Assembly: GCF_017515565.1 (NCBI RefSeq)
Contig: NZ_JAFWFN010000022.1
Span: forward strand, 1 to 64,000
Length of the DNA stretch: 64,000 nucleotides
Origin: Halomonas sp.
GTDB taxonomy: Bacteria; Pseudomonadota; Gammaproteobacteria; Pseudomonadales; Halomonadaceae
Direction of reading: 5' to 3'
Shown in pieces: positions 20,036-28,792 of this stretch (position 1 is the stretch's first letter; the number at the start of each line of letters is the position of its first letter). Below the pieces are notes generated by a model, which was given only the letters and a program-made list of their open reading frames with translations, was not told the DNA's origin and did not search any database. A program made the position numbers and the translations under genes.

Positions 20036-20989
20036 TTAGGCCCTTTCTGACTTAGCCAAGCCGAACATTAGGGCCAACCTGTAAACCGTAGAGTACGCCT
20101 TAAAATAGTAACACAACAGATAAGCTAAACTCTTTTCTGTAAAAGTAAGCTCTTTTTGAAAAAACAGTTTTAAAGCTTTACGTGGGGGCAAGCAACCTTT
20201 AATTAAAATTAAAATAAATTTATTTTTAAAATATCTTTTATCTTTATAAACTTCCCCACCAAGCACACGCCTTTTTTTCTTCAGCATAGCCTTGATATCA
20301 GAACGCGCAGGATGGTTCACTATCACCTCAGAAGCATACTCTGTGTCTATGCCTTTATCGTTAGCTCGCTTCCCCCACTCGACATCACCACCTGACAAAA
20401 GAGCATCATTGAAATGTCCAACCGTTTCAAAATGCTTGGCCCAAGTCACCATGTTAGCTGTTGCAGAACCACCGACACTGGCGTATTTTTTTTGATCAAA
20501 GGCAAATGCCTTTTCATAAATTTCAACGATGGTAAGCTTATCCGCTTTAAAGAAAAGCTCCACTTTACCCGCCACCAGCTCTGCCCCCTGGTCTAGTCGA
20601 GCAACAGCTGACTCAAGCCAGAAAGAGTCAGGAATACAGTCAGAATCAGTAAATGCTAAAATATCACCCTGTGCAATTTTTAAGGCAGCATTTCTAGCTG
20701 CATAAGAACCTGGCTTATCTTCTTTAATCATTTTGAAGTTCTTAGGTAGAGTAAAACTTACTGGGGCGATATCTTCTAGCGCATTATTGACTATAATAAC
20801 TTCAAACTTATCTTGTAAAAATGACTGATTTTGTAGCGCTTCCACACATTTTTGTAATCTCGCCCAATCATAATAGGTGGGCACAATCACAGATACCCTT
20901 GGGCAACTGATACGCCTTTTCACACTGGTATTTCCGGTTGAAAATTTGCATTCAATATTTTTATCTAAAAATAACATTTTAATCACCAA
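20036..20989 (-). CDS. Glycosyltransferase family 2
   Basis: The 317-residue protein is a GT-A fold family 2 glycosyltransferase. VSVIVPTYYDWARL begins the nucleotide-sugar domain at residue 32, AFTDSDCIPD near 120 gives the DxD metal site, and a GGDVEWGKRA motif near 207 holds the likely catalytic acid. A hydrophobic stretch near the end may bind the membrane. It adds one sugar to the lipid-linked glycan in the cytoplasm. It is the most distal gene of the polysaccharide locus and separated by 394 bp from the acyltransferase. Start is uncertain: an internal Met at residue 5 is equally good. Confidence 0.85.
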   Translation of the reverse strand: MVIKMLFLDKNIECKFSTGNTSVKRRISCPRVSVIVPTYYDWARLQKCVEALQNQSFLQDKFEVIIVNNALEDIAPVSFTLPKNFKMIKEDKPGSYAARNAALKIAQGDILAFTDSDCIPDSFWLESAVARLDQGAELVAGKVELFFKADKLTIVEIYEKAFAFDQKKYASVGGSATANMVTWAKHFETVGHFNDALLSGGDVEWGKRANDKGIDTEYASEVIVNHPARSDIKAMLKKKRRVLGGEVYKDKRYFKNKFILILIKGCLPPRKALKLFFQKELTFTEKSLAYLLCYYFKAYSTVYRLALMFGLAKSERA

Positions 20990-21044
20990 GCTTTTGACGA
21001 TAACAAACTAATGCGGAGGTCAGCTATAAAGATAAAGCCTAATC

Positions 21045-21169
21045 TGCAACACAAGGTTATAAATTCACCCTCTCGAAACACATGAGACTGTTTCTCTAGT
21101 TCATAAACTAGATACCCCCGTCGTTTGTTACCGGACGGGGGCATTCAGCAATCAAGAACTTGTGTTGCA
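21045..21169. repeat. 125-bp element bounded by inverted repeats (possible MITE or IS remnant)
   Basis: TGCAACACAAG at 21045-21055 and CTTGTGTTGCA at 21159-21169 are exact 11-bp inverted repeats. Between them lie two hairpins, CTAGTT-CATA-AACTAG and CCCCCGTC-GTTTGTTACCG-GACGGGGG. The element sits alone in the 394-bp non-coding space 20990-21383 of the polysaccharide locus; the rest of that space is AT-rich with nothing else recognised. No transposase frame is present. A non-autonomous transposable element or decayed insertion sequence is plausible, but no target duplication was established. Confidence 0.45.
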
Positions 21170-21383
21170 TAGTATAAAAATACTTGCTGGCCTCTAAGAA
21201 ACCCCAACAGCCATATAGTTCCTTGATGATTAAATGTATATTCAAATTATTTAAAAAATTAATACACCTTGATCTATAGGATGAACTTAAAAGTAGTCAT
21301 TTATTATTAGAAAACCTAGCGAATATAAATAAACATTACAGAAATAAGGCGAGACATCACAATGTTGAGTAAAGAGGATTTTT

Positions 21384-23417
21384 CTAATGTTCAAAATTGT
21401 TAAAAAATGATGTTTGACGCTCAAGTAACTCTTTCAAGCGAGGAGTAGTGTATTCTAAATAAGAACGCGTCAGATGGTGGGTGTCAGACCACATCAACCT
21501 TTCATCAAAATAGGCAGGGCACAACTCCTCACTACATATCATTTCAGTAAAATCTATAGAAATAAATAAGGGTAGTTCGTTTATATACGCATCAACAGGA
21601 TTTTTTGGCAGCAGAACTTCTTCGATCGGTCGGGCACATTGGCTCGCTTCCTGTCTGTTTTTCCATATACAATAACTTGGGTCACTTTCGAACCAAGGGT
21701 TGTCCCTAATACCTATTACCGGAATACCTAACGTGGTTATTGCCTGCCATTTTTCAACATATCCAGCGGGTACATATTCAATGGGATCGTTAGCAACCAA
21801 TCTGTTCTCACGCGGCCGGTTAGACCGCGTTGAATTTGTTACAACAACATCAGGATTAATATCATCTATGAAATCAACTATATTATTATTCCAAACTTCA
21901 CAGGTTTCATTGTTCTCTACAATTTCGTAGCCTAGAGAACAAGAGTGTTTTAATATAGTTACTAGCTTAAACTCGTACTGATTAGCAAGGTCTGAAAATA
22001 AAGGCTCCCACTGGCCAACATGCGAACCGCCTACAAGAGCAATGATGTTTTCAGAGGTAGTATCTCCAAATTCACAAATAACAATGTCTGAGTCGGTTAT
22101 TTCTGTAGCACAATTATTTTCTCTTTTCATGGTCTCACTTAAATCTCTGGAAACCGCAGTAACATAACGATAGTCAAGATCACTAGCATCATCTTGTATA
22201 TAAACTCTTGAACCGTAAAATAGATCATTATCGAAAACAGGATCTACATCATGTAGATTTTCAAAATAATACTTCGCACTTAGCCCGAGTGTCACAGAGG
22301 GAATGAAAAACACAAACCCGGTAGCAAACGCTAACCAGGTCTTGTTTTTAGGTATTTTTCTGAAAGGGCGCTCAATCAAAGACGTTGTAATGATAGCAAG
22401 AGCAATTCCCAGTAAAATAATGAAGAGGCCTTTTATAAATCCTAAATTAACAGTCTCATAATAGTTCTGAAAGAAAACTAATATTGGCCAATGCCAAAGA
22501 TAAATAGTAAATGACATAGCACCCAACATAACAAGATACTTATTTGTTAAAAAATTATTAACAATTGATTTACTTTCAATTCTACTACCAGAGATAATCA
22601 GAAAAACAGCAGCACTAACGGGCAAGAGAGCCACATAGCCTGGAAAATTCCAACTTCTAGGAATCACCAGCCCAACGCTAAAAAGAACTATAAGGCCTAC
22701 TAAAGATAACATCAAAGCAAGGCTTTTACTTAACTTAACATATGGCAACATAATAGCAACCATAGACCCCGCCAAAAACTCCCAGACTCTGCCTAAAGGA
22801 TTGAAATATGCCGTACTAGGGGTAGCTATGGTAGAAACAACAGAATAAATAAAAGAACCGCAAATAACGATAAAAACGCCCATAATCAACGGCTTTAAAG
22901 ACTTTGTCTTGCTTGACATATATAACAAGGGTGCAATCAAAAAAGGAATAAAGGCGTAAAACTGAACCTGGATTGATAACGCCCAATACTGTTGAAAGGG
23001 ACTCGCAGGATCACCACTTTGTAGATAATCCACCTCACGTCTCATTAACAATAAATTCTCTAGATTTGCAGCACTGAAAACAAACTCATGGATTGTTGCA
23101 ACCCAATAAACAGGAGGAATAAAAAAATAGCTTAATATTAAGGTTGCCACTAGTACTACATAAGCAGGCGGCGCCACCCGTTTTACAATATTTGCCCAAA
23201 ACTGCAGCACTTTTAGCTTTTTATCTTTAGCATATTGTCGTAGTAGTATGCCTGTCATCAGGTATCCTGATACGACGAAAAACACATCTACACCACCCGA
23301 TACCTTTTGAAACCAGATGTGGAAAACCAGTACTAGCATGGCCCCAATAGCACGAATTCCCTGGATATCATAGCGGTAACTATTATTAGTTGCATAAATA
23401 TCAAAAGTATTATTCAC
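21384..23417 (-). CDS. Acyltransferase (AT3) with C-terminal SGNH domain
   Basis: The 677-residue protein has an N-terminal acyltransferase-3 membrane domain (about residues 10-360, 10 hydrophobic segments, RAIGAMLVLVFH with the catalytic His, then GGVDVFFVVSGYLMTG). The C-terminal periplasmic SGNH-like domain has VGGSHVGQW (Ser) near residue 490 and DTHHLT near the end (Asp-x-His). Such OafA-type fusions O-acetylate polysaccharide. I chose the GTG at 23417 because AAGGAGG lies 5 bp before it; the frame extends 8 codons further to a TTG without such a site. Low GC relative to core genes suggests acquisition. Confidence 0.88.
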   Translation of the reverse strand: MNNTFDIYATNNSYRYDIQGIRAIGAMLVLVFHIWFQKVSGGVDVFFVVSGYLMTGILLRQYAKDKKLKVLQFWANIVKRVAPPAYVVLVATLILSYFFIPPVYWVATIHEFVFSAANLENLLLMRREVDYLQSGDPASPFQQYWALSIQVQFYAFIPFLIAPLLYMSSKTKSLKPLIMGVFIVICGSFIYSVVSTIATPSTAYFNPLGRVWEFLAGSMVAIMLPYVKLSKSLALMLSLVGLIVLFSVGLVIPRSWNFPGYVALLPVSAAVFLIISGSRIESKSIVNNFLTNKYLVMLGAMSFTIYLWHWPILVFFQNYYETVNLGFIKGLFIILLGIALAIITTSLIERPFRKIPKNKTWLAFATGFVFFIPSVTLGLSAKYYFENLHDVDPVFDNDLFYGSRVYIQDDASDLDYRYVTAVSRDLSETMKRENNCATEITDSDIVICEFGDTTSENIIALVGGSHVGQWEPLFSDLANQYEFKLVTILKHSCSLGYEIVENNETCEVWNNNIVDFIDDINPDVVVTNSTRSNRPRENRLVANDPIEYVPAGYVEKWQAITTLGIPVIGIRDNPWFESDPSYCIWKNRQEASQCARPIEEVLLPKNPVDAYINELPLFISIDFTEMICSEELCPAYFDERLMWSDTHHLTRSYLEYTTPRLKELLERQTSFFNNFEH

Positions 23418-23592
23418 AGCATCCTCCTTGACAATTAGCAAAAATCCATTTTATTAAAACTCTATAAAAAAAACAGCTTTAAACTCCAGCTAAAGCGCAT
23501 TTTTAATATTTGATAAAGTTGAATCGTTATCACATTACCTCCAATTAAATACAACACCAAGAAAACCATACCTTGTAATAAGGTTATAATTC

Positions 23593-24525
23593 CTAATTAC
23601 TAATTTTTAAAAATTTCTCTCTTAATTTTTCATAGTAGGGCTGAGGGATAGTTAATGAAACCAATACCAGCCATTGTCGAGGACGCATGCTGAAGAGCAT
23701 TAGCGCATAAACATCTTTCTGAATTGATTTCCCCACCTGCTTTTTTTCGACTGCCCATGCAAGAATTTTACGATTTATTGAAGCCCTTAAATAACGCTTT
23801 TCATACCAGGATAATCCCACTTCACACTCCTTCTTTAAATCTAAGCAAGGATGAACATGAATCACATTATTTTTATTACTTACAACACCGCTATTATCTA
23901 GCAACCAAAAGCTTGTAACAGTTGAATCATAATGAACTTTTTTTAGATGACATAATGCTTTTAACCAAAAATACACGTCCCCGGCACGTTGATATCGACC
24001 CACAGGAAAACCACCCAGCTCTAAAAATCTGTCACGCTGTATGCAGGCACCGTTCATATGAATAAAGTCAGAACGAGAGAAAGCAGCTAATGCTTTCTTA
24101 CGACTAAACACGCCACTTTTCAGAGTATTGCTTTGTCGAACAAGCTTATCCCCTTTCATTTTTTGAAAGGCATTAATAAATAACTCAATGGAAGGATTTT
24201 CAGCTATGGCGTCTGCAAACTTCGAAAGGTGGTCTTTAGCAAGCAGATCATCCGCATCAAAAAAAACAAGCCAATCAGAGGTTGCTTTGTGAGCGCCATA
24301 ATTTCTGGCTGCATAACCGCCAGGTCCAGGTGTATCTCGTTGATATAGCCGTATTTTACCTTTGCGCTCTTCATCCAATAAAATCTCAAGAGAGCCATCG
24401 CTTGAGGCATCATCAACGACAATGATTTCAAAATCTTGGAAGGTCTGTTCATACAGACACGAGAGCGAGTCTAATAAAGTCGACACTTTATTATATACAG
24501 GCACTATCACTGAAAAAGCATACAT
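23593..24525 (-). CDS. Glycosyltransferase family 2 (paralogue A)
   Basis: The 310-residue protein opens with FSVIVPVYNKVSTL and has the GT2 signatures IIVVDDASSDGS near residue 40 and VFFDADDLL near 90-98 (DxD). GGYAARNYGAHKA is shared with the product of 27782-28720, and the two proteins are similar along their length, so they are paralogues. It should transfer a sugar from a nucleotide donor onto the polysaccharide intermediate. It follows a frameshifted PRTase-HAD gene. AT-rich codon use. Confidence 0.87.
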   Translation of the reverse strand: MYAFSVIVPVYNKVSTLLDSLSCLYEQTFQDFEIIVVDDASSDGSLEILLDEERKGKIRLYQRDTPGPGGYAARNYGAHKATSDWLVFFDADDLLAKDHLSKFADAIAENPSIELFINAFQKMKGDKLVRQSNTLKSGVFSRKKALAAFSRSDFIHMNGACIQRDRFLELGGFPVGRYQRAGDVYFWLKALCHLKKVHYDSTVTSFWLLDNSGVVSNKNNVIHVHPCLDLKKECEVGLSWYEKRYLRASINRKILAWAVEKKQVGKSIQKDVYALMLFSMRPRQWLVLVSLTIPQPYYEKLREKFLKISN

Positions 24526-24677
24526 AAGCGCACCTATCTATATAATCAATTAGACTTGAAATAAAGTAAATAAGAGGAAAATTAATTAAAAAATAATTGC
24601 TATTTCTAATTAATACTGTATAGGGATAACACCACATACCTATGAAAACGGCTTAAACTTATTGCAACTATTACTAC

Positions 24678-25662
24678 TTATGCTCTATGGCGTAATTTAG
24701 TCTTTAGAGCTGCCTTGATCGGACGCGGGATGCAAGCAGCGATTCGTTTCTTCATCGAACGCAACAAGCGTTTAGCATTGCCGTTGCGACTCGTCAAGTT
24801 ATCACTATCTGTTCCCGTATAAATTCGATTATCTTCACAGCTATAGACGGCTTTACCCGACATATTGGCAATACTCGCAGCTTGCTTGGCATCACTTTCA
24901 ATAAAGAAGGTGTATTCAGAATTTTTATAAAACATGCCTTTATGTGTAGAGTGAACGCCTTGGCGCTGCCGTTCTTTTTTCGACGGTAAATTTAACATCA
25001 CTAACCGCTCATGAATGATGCCCTGTTGCTTAAGCCACGCCTCAGTCTGGTCACGATATTTCTCAAGTCGATTTGTGACCAAACACCCTATTCTTCCTGC
25101 GGGCAGAAAAAGAGGAGCCGCATTATTTAAAAACGCAATATACTTTTCTCCGTCATCATTCTGATGATCTGTCGGATCAACACATAGTACACCATCAATA
25201 TCAACGCAGGCTTGGGAAAGCATGGCAGGCGTAAAGAGGTTCCACTGAAAAATTCGGGGCGATTCCAAAGTATATAAAGAAATATCAACGTGCTGACAAG
25301 CATCACTATCTGTATAAATCGCCAAGGTGTCGATTGTACAGGGACAGTCACTAGGAATGGCATTTAATGCTTCCTGCATAGTACGCCCTGTCATCACACT
25401 ATCATCAACAAGAAGCACCTTTTTTGCGTCCCATGCAGTGCTTGGTAGCCCCTCACTCTTCCTTCCTAAACGGGTTTTCAATGTCTGATTAGCAATGAAG
25501 TCCGGACCCGACTACATCGATATGCAGGCCCAACGCGATCATACTTGCTGGAATCATACCGCTACGGGGAATTCCAACCACCAAATCATAGCCCTTTCCC
25601 TGAACGTGAAATAAGGACGCAGAGATGTCCTCACTCAAATCACCATAAGATTTATAGTGCAT
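24678..25662 (-). pseudogene. Phosphoribosyltransferase-HAD fusion A, frameshifted
   Basis: Reading starts at ATG 25662 (HYKSYGDLSEDI), passes LVVGIPRSGMIPASMIALGL and stops at 25489 after 57 codons. The protein sequence continues in another frame from about 25505 (DFIANQTLKTRLGRK) to 24678. One extra base near 25501-25510 restores a 327-residue frame. The repaired protein has a type I PRTase domain with PRPP loop VLLVDDSVMTGRT, then a HAD-like domain with DIDGVLCVD, LVTNR and FFIESDAKQA. Use of PRPP to add phosphoribose, then removal of phosphate, is my inference. Frameshift may be real decay or a sequence error. Confidence 0.75.
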
Positions 25663-25744
25663 TGATATCCCCCATTTCTAATGCTAAGTTAATAAAAAAA
25701 TCATGATCGGTAACTTAATACTAAAATAGCAGTACTTTTACTTA

Positions 25745-26545
25745 CTATTTCATCAAATGCCGCCGAATACTTCTTGGGATATTGTTATAAGCAAATTTCA
25801 CAAAAGGTATGGGAAAATAATAGAAAGGTGCATTGAGCTTCCACAGCTTTTTCAAACTAATTTTAAACGAATTAAATGTATATCCAAGCCGATTTCCAAC
25901 TTCAAAACTTTGAGCGTCGTGAAGTCGCTTTATTGTTAAAGGCAAATCTACCCGGTAAAACGTGTGGCCTCTTTGCAGCGCACGGATCCACAAGTCAATG
26001 TCGACTTGTCGAGTCATTGTTTCATCATACCCCCCAACCTCATCAAAGAGCCGCCGAGAGAAGAGAATAGAACTATGGTTAATTGGATTTCGGATATAAA
26101 AACTCTCTCTGCCCATAGGGGTAATAGCAAAGCCTCCTTTAGCTTGCGTCTCGCCCTCCCCATCTCCATAAACAGTTTGACTAGCTGTCACAACTAATTC
26201 TGCGTCTGGAAATATGCCAATCGTCAGCGCCTGCTTTTCCAATTTTTCAGGTAACCATTTATCGTCAGCGTCAATATTGGCCAGCCACCGACACTTGGCA
26301 TGGCTGACAGCCAAATTCAACGCCTTCGAACGCCCAATGCCCTGCGTATTCACTAGCTGCACCGGTATGGGAGCCGTACTGCGCAGTTCCATAAGAATAT
26401 CCCAAGTATTATCGTCAGACCCATCATTAACAACCACAACTTCTTGGGGTAGATATGTCTGATAAAAAACTGAAGAAAGGCTGGATTCCAGAAATTTTTC
26501 GCCATTTTTAACCGTCATAATGACAGAGACATCAACCTGATCCAT
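25745..26545 (-). CDS. Glycosyltransferase family 2
   Basis: The 266-residue protein has the GT2 start VSVIMTVKNGEKFL, VVVNDGSDDNT near residue 37, and NIDADDKWLPEKL near 90 (DxD). RQVDIDLWIRAL near 185 supplies the likely catalytic acid. It is only distantly related to the two paralogous GT2 genes on either side. It lies between the two PRTase-HAD genes and is transcribed with them. The donor and acceptor sugars cannot be read from sequence. Confidence 0.87.
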   Translation of the reverse strand: MDQVDVSVIMTVKNGEKFLESSLSSVFYQTYLPQEVVVVNDGSDDNTWDILMELRSTAPIPVQLVNTQGIGRSKALNLAVSHAKCRWLANIDADDKWLPEKLEKQALTIGIFPDAELVVTASQTVYGDGEGETQAKGGFAITPMGRESFYIRNPINHSSILFSRRLFDEVGGYDETMTRQVDIDLWIRALQRGHTFYRVDLPLTIKRLHDAQSFEVGNRLGYTFNSFKISLKKLWKLNAPFYYFPIPFVKFAYNNIPRSIRRHLMK

Positions 26546-26674
26546 CAGTTACCTCCGAGGCAATCGGTAAGCTTATAAAAATTTTATGGCGCCTAAAAAA
26601 CTATAATCTAAACCATTAACTTATAATTTTTATCAATATCCGTAATATTGACCCCTTTATACTTTAATGACACG

Positions 26675-27591
26675 TTATAGAAAAAAACCCTGCTTACGGA
26701 GCTTGCTGTTAACTACTTTCCACACCAAGTACTTTACTTTGTTTTTAATAAAACGGGTTCCAAGCTCATCACCGGGATTATAGATGCAGTTATCGTTTAA
26801 GCAAAAAACAGGTTTCTTAGCCTCTCGACATATGAGCCTTGCCTGATCAGAGTCATCTTCGATAAACATTTCAGCAGTTGACGCCTTAAATTTCTCAACC
26901 TTGAATTTAACGAGAGACTCCAACGCTTTAACATTAGTTTCACTATCGGCCATAATAAGGTCTCGATATGAAATACCACTGTTTGCCAAAAGGCTTTCTA
27001 CTTCATGACGGCTTGATTCATTTTGGCATGAAACAATCGTATCAATAACGCCGGATGGAATATAACGAAAACTCAAATCAGCTTTATTGCTATTAAGATC
27101 GCCTCTTCTAATCATTCCCTCTAAGCTAACGCAGGACCTACTTATAACTTTATGATGAAAAATGTTCCATTCGAAAGCTCTAGGGTGAGGAAGGAACTCA
27201 AGAATAATGTCCACATCTTTTCTGAATGGCTTGCTAGAATAGACTGCAAGGGTCGATGCACGAGCAGATAGCCACTCGGGAAGTGCCTCAATTTCACTTT
27301 TTAGCGAGTTACCAGACATAATACTATCGTCCACGATGAGTACTTTTTTTGCTTCCCACGGTGACGTTATTTCATTCTTTAACCCACGAGTCATGCCTTT
27401 TTTCAACGGGTAATTATTCACCCAGGAAGAGATATCCGTACAGTTGACATTCAGTGCTAGCGCAATCATGTAAGCCGGCACCATACCACTTCTCGGTATA
27501 CCAACGACTAAATCCCAGTCTCCTGAAAACTTTACGAAATTTTTTGTAATGTCCCTACCTAGATCACATAAGATTTAAATCGTATTTGCAT
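26675..27591 (-). pseudogene. Phosphoribosyltransferase-HAD fusion B, frameshifted
   Basis: The ATG at 27591 opens QIRFKSY and hits a stop after 10 codons. Compared with copy A the string reads CACATAAGATT instead of CACCATAAGATT on the + strand, so one base is missing near 27565-27567; replacing it gives 305 residues with GDLGRDI, DLVVGIPRSGMVPAYM and a PRPP loop VLIVDDSIMSGNS. The HAD half is degenerate: the nucleophile region reads VSLEGMI where copy A has VDIDGVL, while FIEDDSDQA is kept. An internal ATG at 27484 would give a truncated product lacking the first part of the PRTase fold. Confidence 0.75.
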
Positions 27592-27781
27592 TGAGATTTC
27601 TCCATGACCCCACCTCAATTTATTTAGCAACAGATTTCAAAAGCACCGCCGAGACCACTGTAATGCTATTGGTACCCTTTATGCTCTGATCATCTGCTAC
27701 AACATAAGTTACAGCACTTCTACTTCTTTACCATGCCGCTATTAAACAAGGCATGATTATAATCCCTTCTAGCTTTAAAAT

Positions 27782-28720
27782 TTATTTTATACGGCTACGA
27801 AGCTGATCGTAATATGGTTGGGGTACTAATAATGAGGCAGCATGCAGCCATAGCCGTATATTCATCCCTGTCAATGTCAATGCTTTTAGATCCAAGCGTA
27901 CAGACTGACCAAGCTTCTTTTTTTGCACCGCTCTAGAAATAACTTTACGGTTTATTACCTGGCGAAACTGCCGACGTTCACTCGGCGTCAATTTATAATC
28001 GTACTCTTTCAAGAAATTAAGCCCTGGAGGCAAACCAGAAAAGTAACGCTTGTCATCTATAAGGTCTTCATGTTTGAGAATCCACAAACTCGTGACAGTA
28101 GCGTTATAGTGAACTGCGTTTACTTCGCATAATACTTTTAACCAAAAATATACATCCCCGCTACGACGGTAATATCCTTTCGGGAAGCAACCTAACGAAA
28201 AAAAACGCTCCCGGCTAATACAGACACCGTTTATATGAATAAAGTCGAAGCGAGCAAAAGCACTTAAAGCTTCAAATCGACTCAGACGGTCTTTGGGTAT
28301 TGCTTTTAAATAGGATAATCGACGCTGGCCTTGCATCTTTTGGTAAGCATTAACAAAAAATTCAATATCTGGGTTATGCGCAATGTCATTAGCGAAACAA
28401 GATAAGTGGTCGAGTAGCATGATGCCATCAGCATCAAAGAACACTAGCCATTGCCCGGCTGATTTATCTGCTCCTAAGTTGCGCGCAGCGTAACCCCCTT
28501 CTTCCTTTGGGCCTAGCTGAAATAGCCGCAGCAAACCAGCCTTTTCATGCTGGCGAAGTACCTCAAGGGAACCATCCGTTGAGTTATCATCTACGGCAAT
28601 CACCTCAAAGTCTCTATACGTTTGCCGATATAAACATTCCAGTGAGGCAGATAAGGTCGCCACTTTGTTATTGACTGGTACGATCACCGAAAAAAAGGGC
28701 ATATCAGTACATTTTCTCAT
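27782..28720 (-). CDS. Glycosyltransferase family 2 (paralogue B)
   Basis: The 312-residue protein is a paralogue of the product of 23593-24525: both share VIVPVxNKVxTL, the DDNSTDGSLE/DDASSDGSLE block, GGYAARN and VFFDAD. Here the third acidic residue after DAD is Gly (DADGIM) rather than Asp. An alternative ATG at 28702 removes six residues. It lies upstream of PRTase-HAD copy B, mirroring the pairing of the other copies, which suggests duplication of a GT2 plus PRTase-HAD unit. Confidence 0.86.
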   Translation of the reverse strand: MRKCTDMPFFSVIVPVNNKVATLSASLECLYRQTYRDFEVIAVDDNSTDGSLEVLRQHEKAGLLRLFQLGPKEEGGYAARNLGADKSAGQWLVFFDADGIMLLDHLSCFANDIAHNPDIEFFVNAYQKMQGQRRLSYLKAIPKDRLSRFEALSAFARFDFIHINGVCISRERFFSLGCFPKGYYRRSGDVYFWLKVLCEVNAVHYNATVTSLWILKHEDLIDDKRYFSGLPPGLNFLKEYDYKLTPSERRQFRQVINRKVISRAVQKKKLGQSVRLDLKALTLTGMNIRLWLHAASLLVPQPYYDQLRSRIK

Positions 28721-28792
28721 TGTTATAAAGGTGATAATGCCAAGTTTGGTAATATACGGCGGGTTACTCGATATAAGCAGCGCGGAGTGAAA

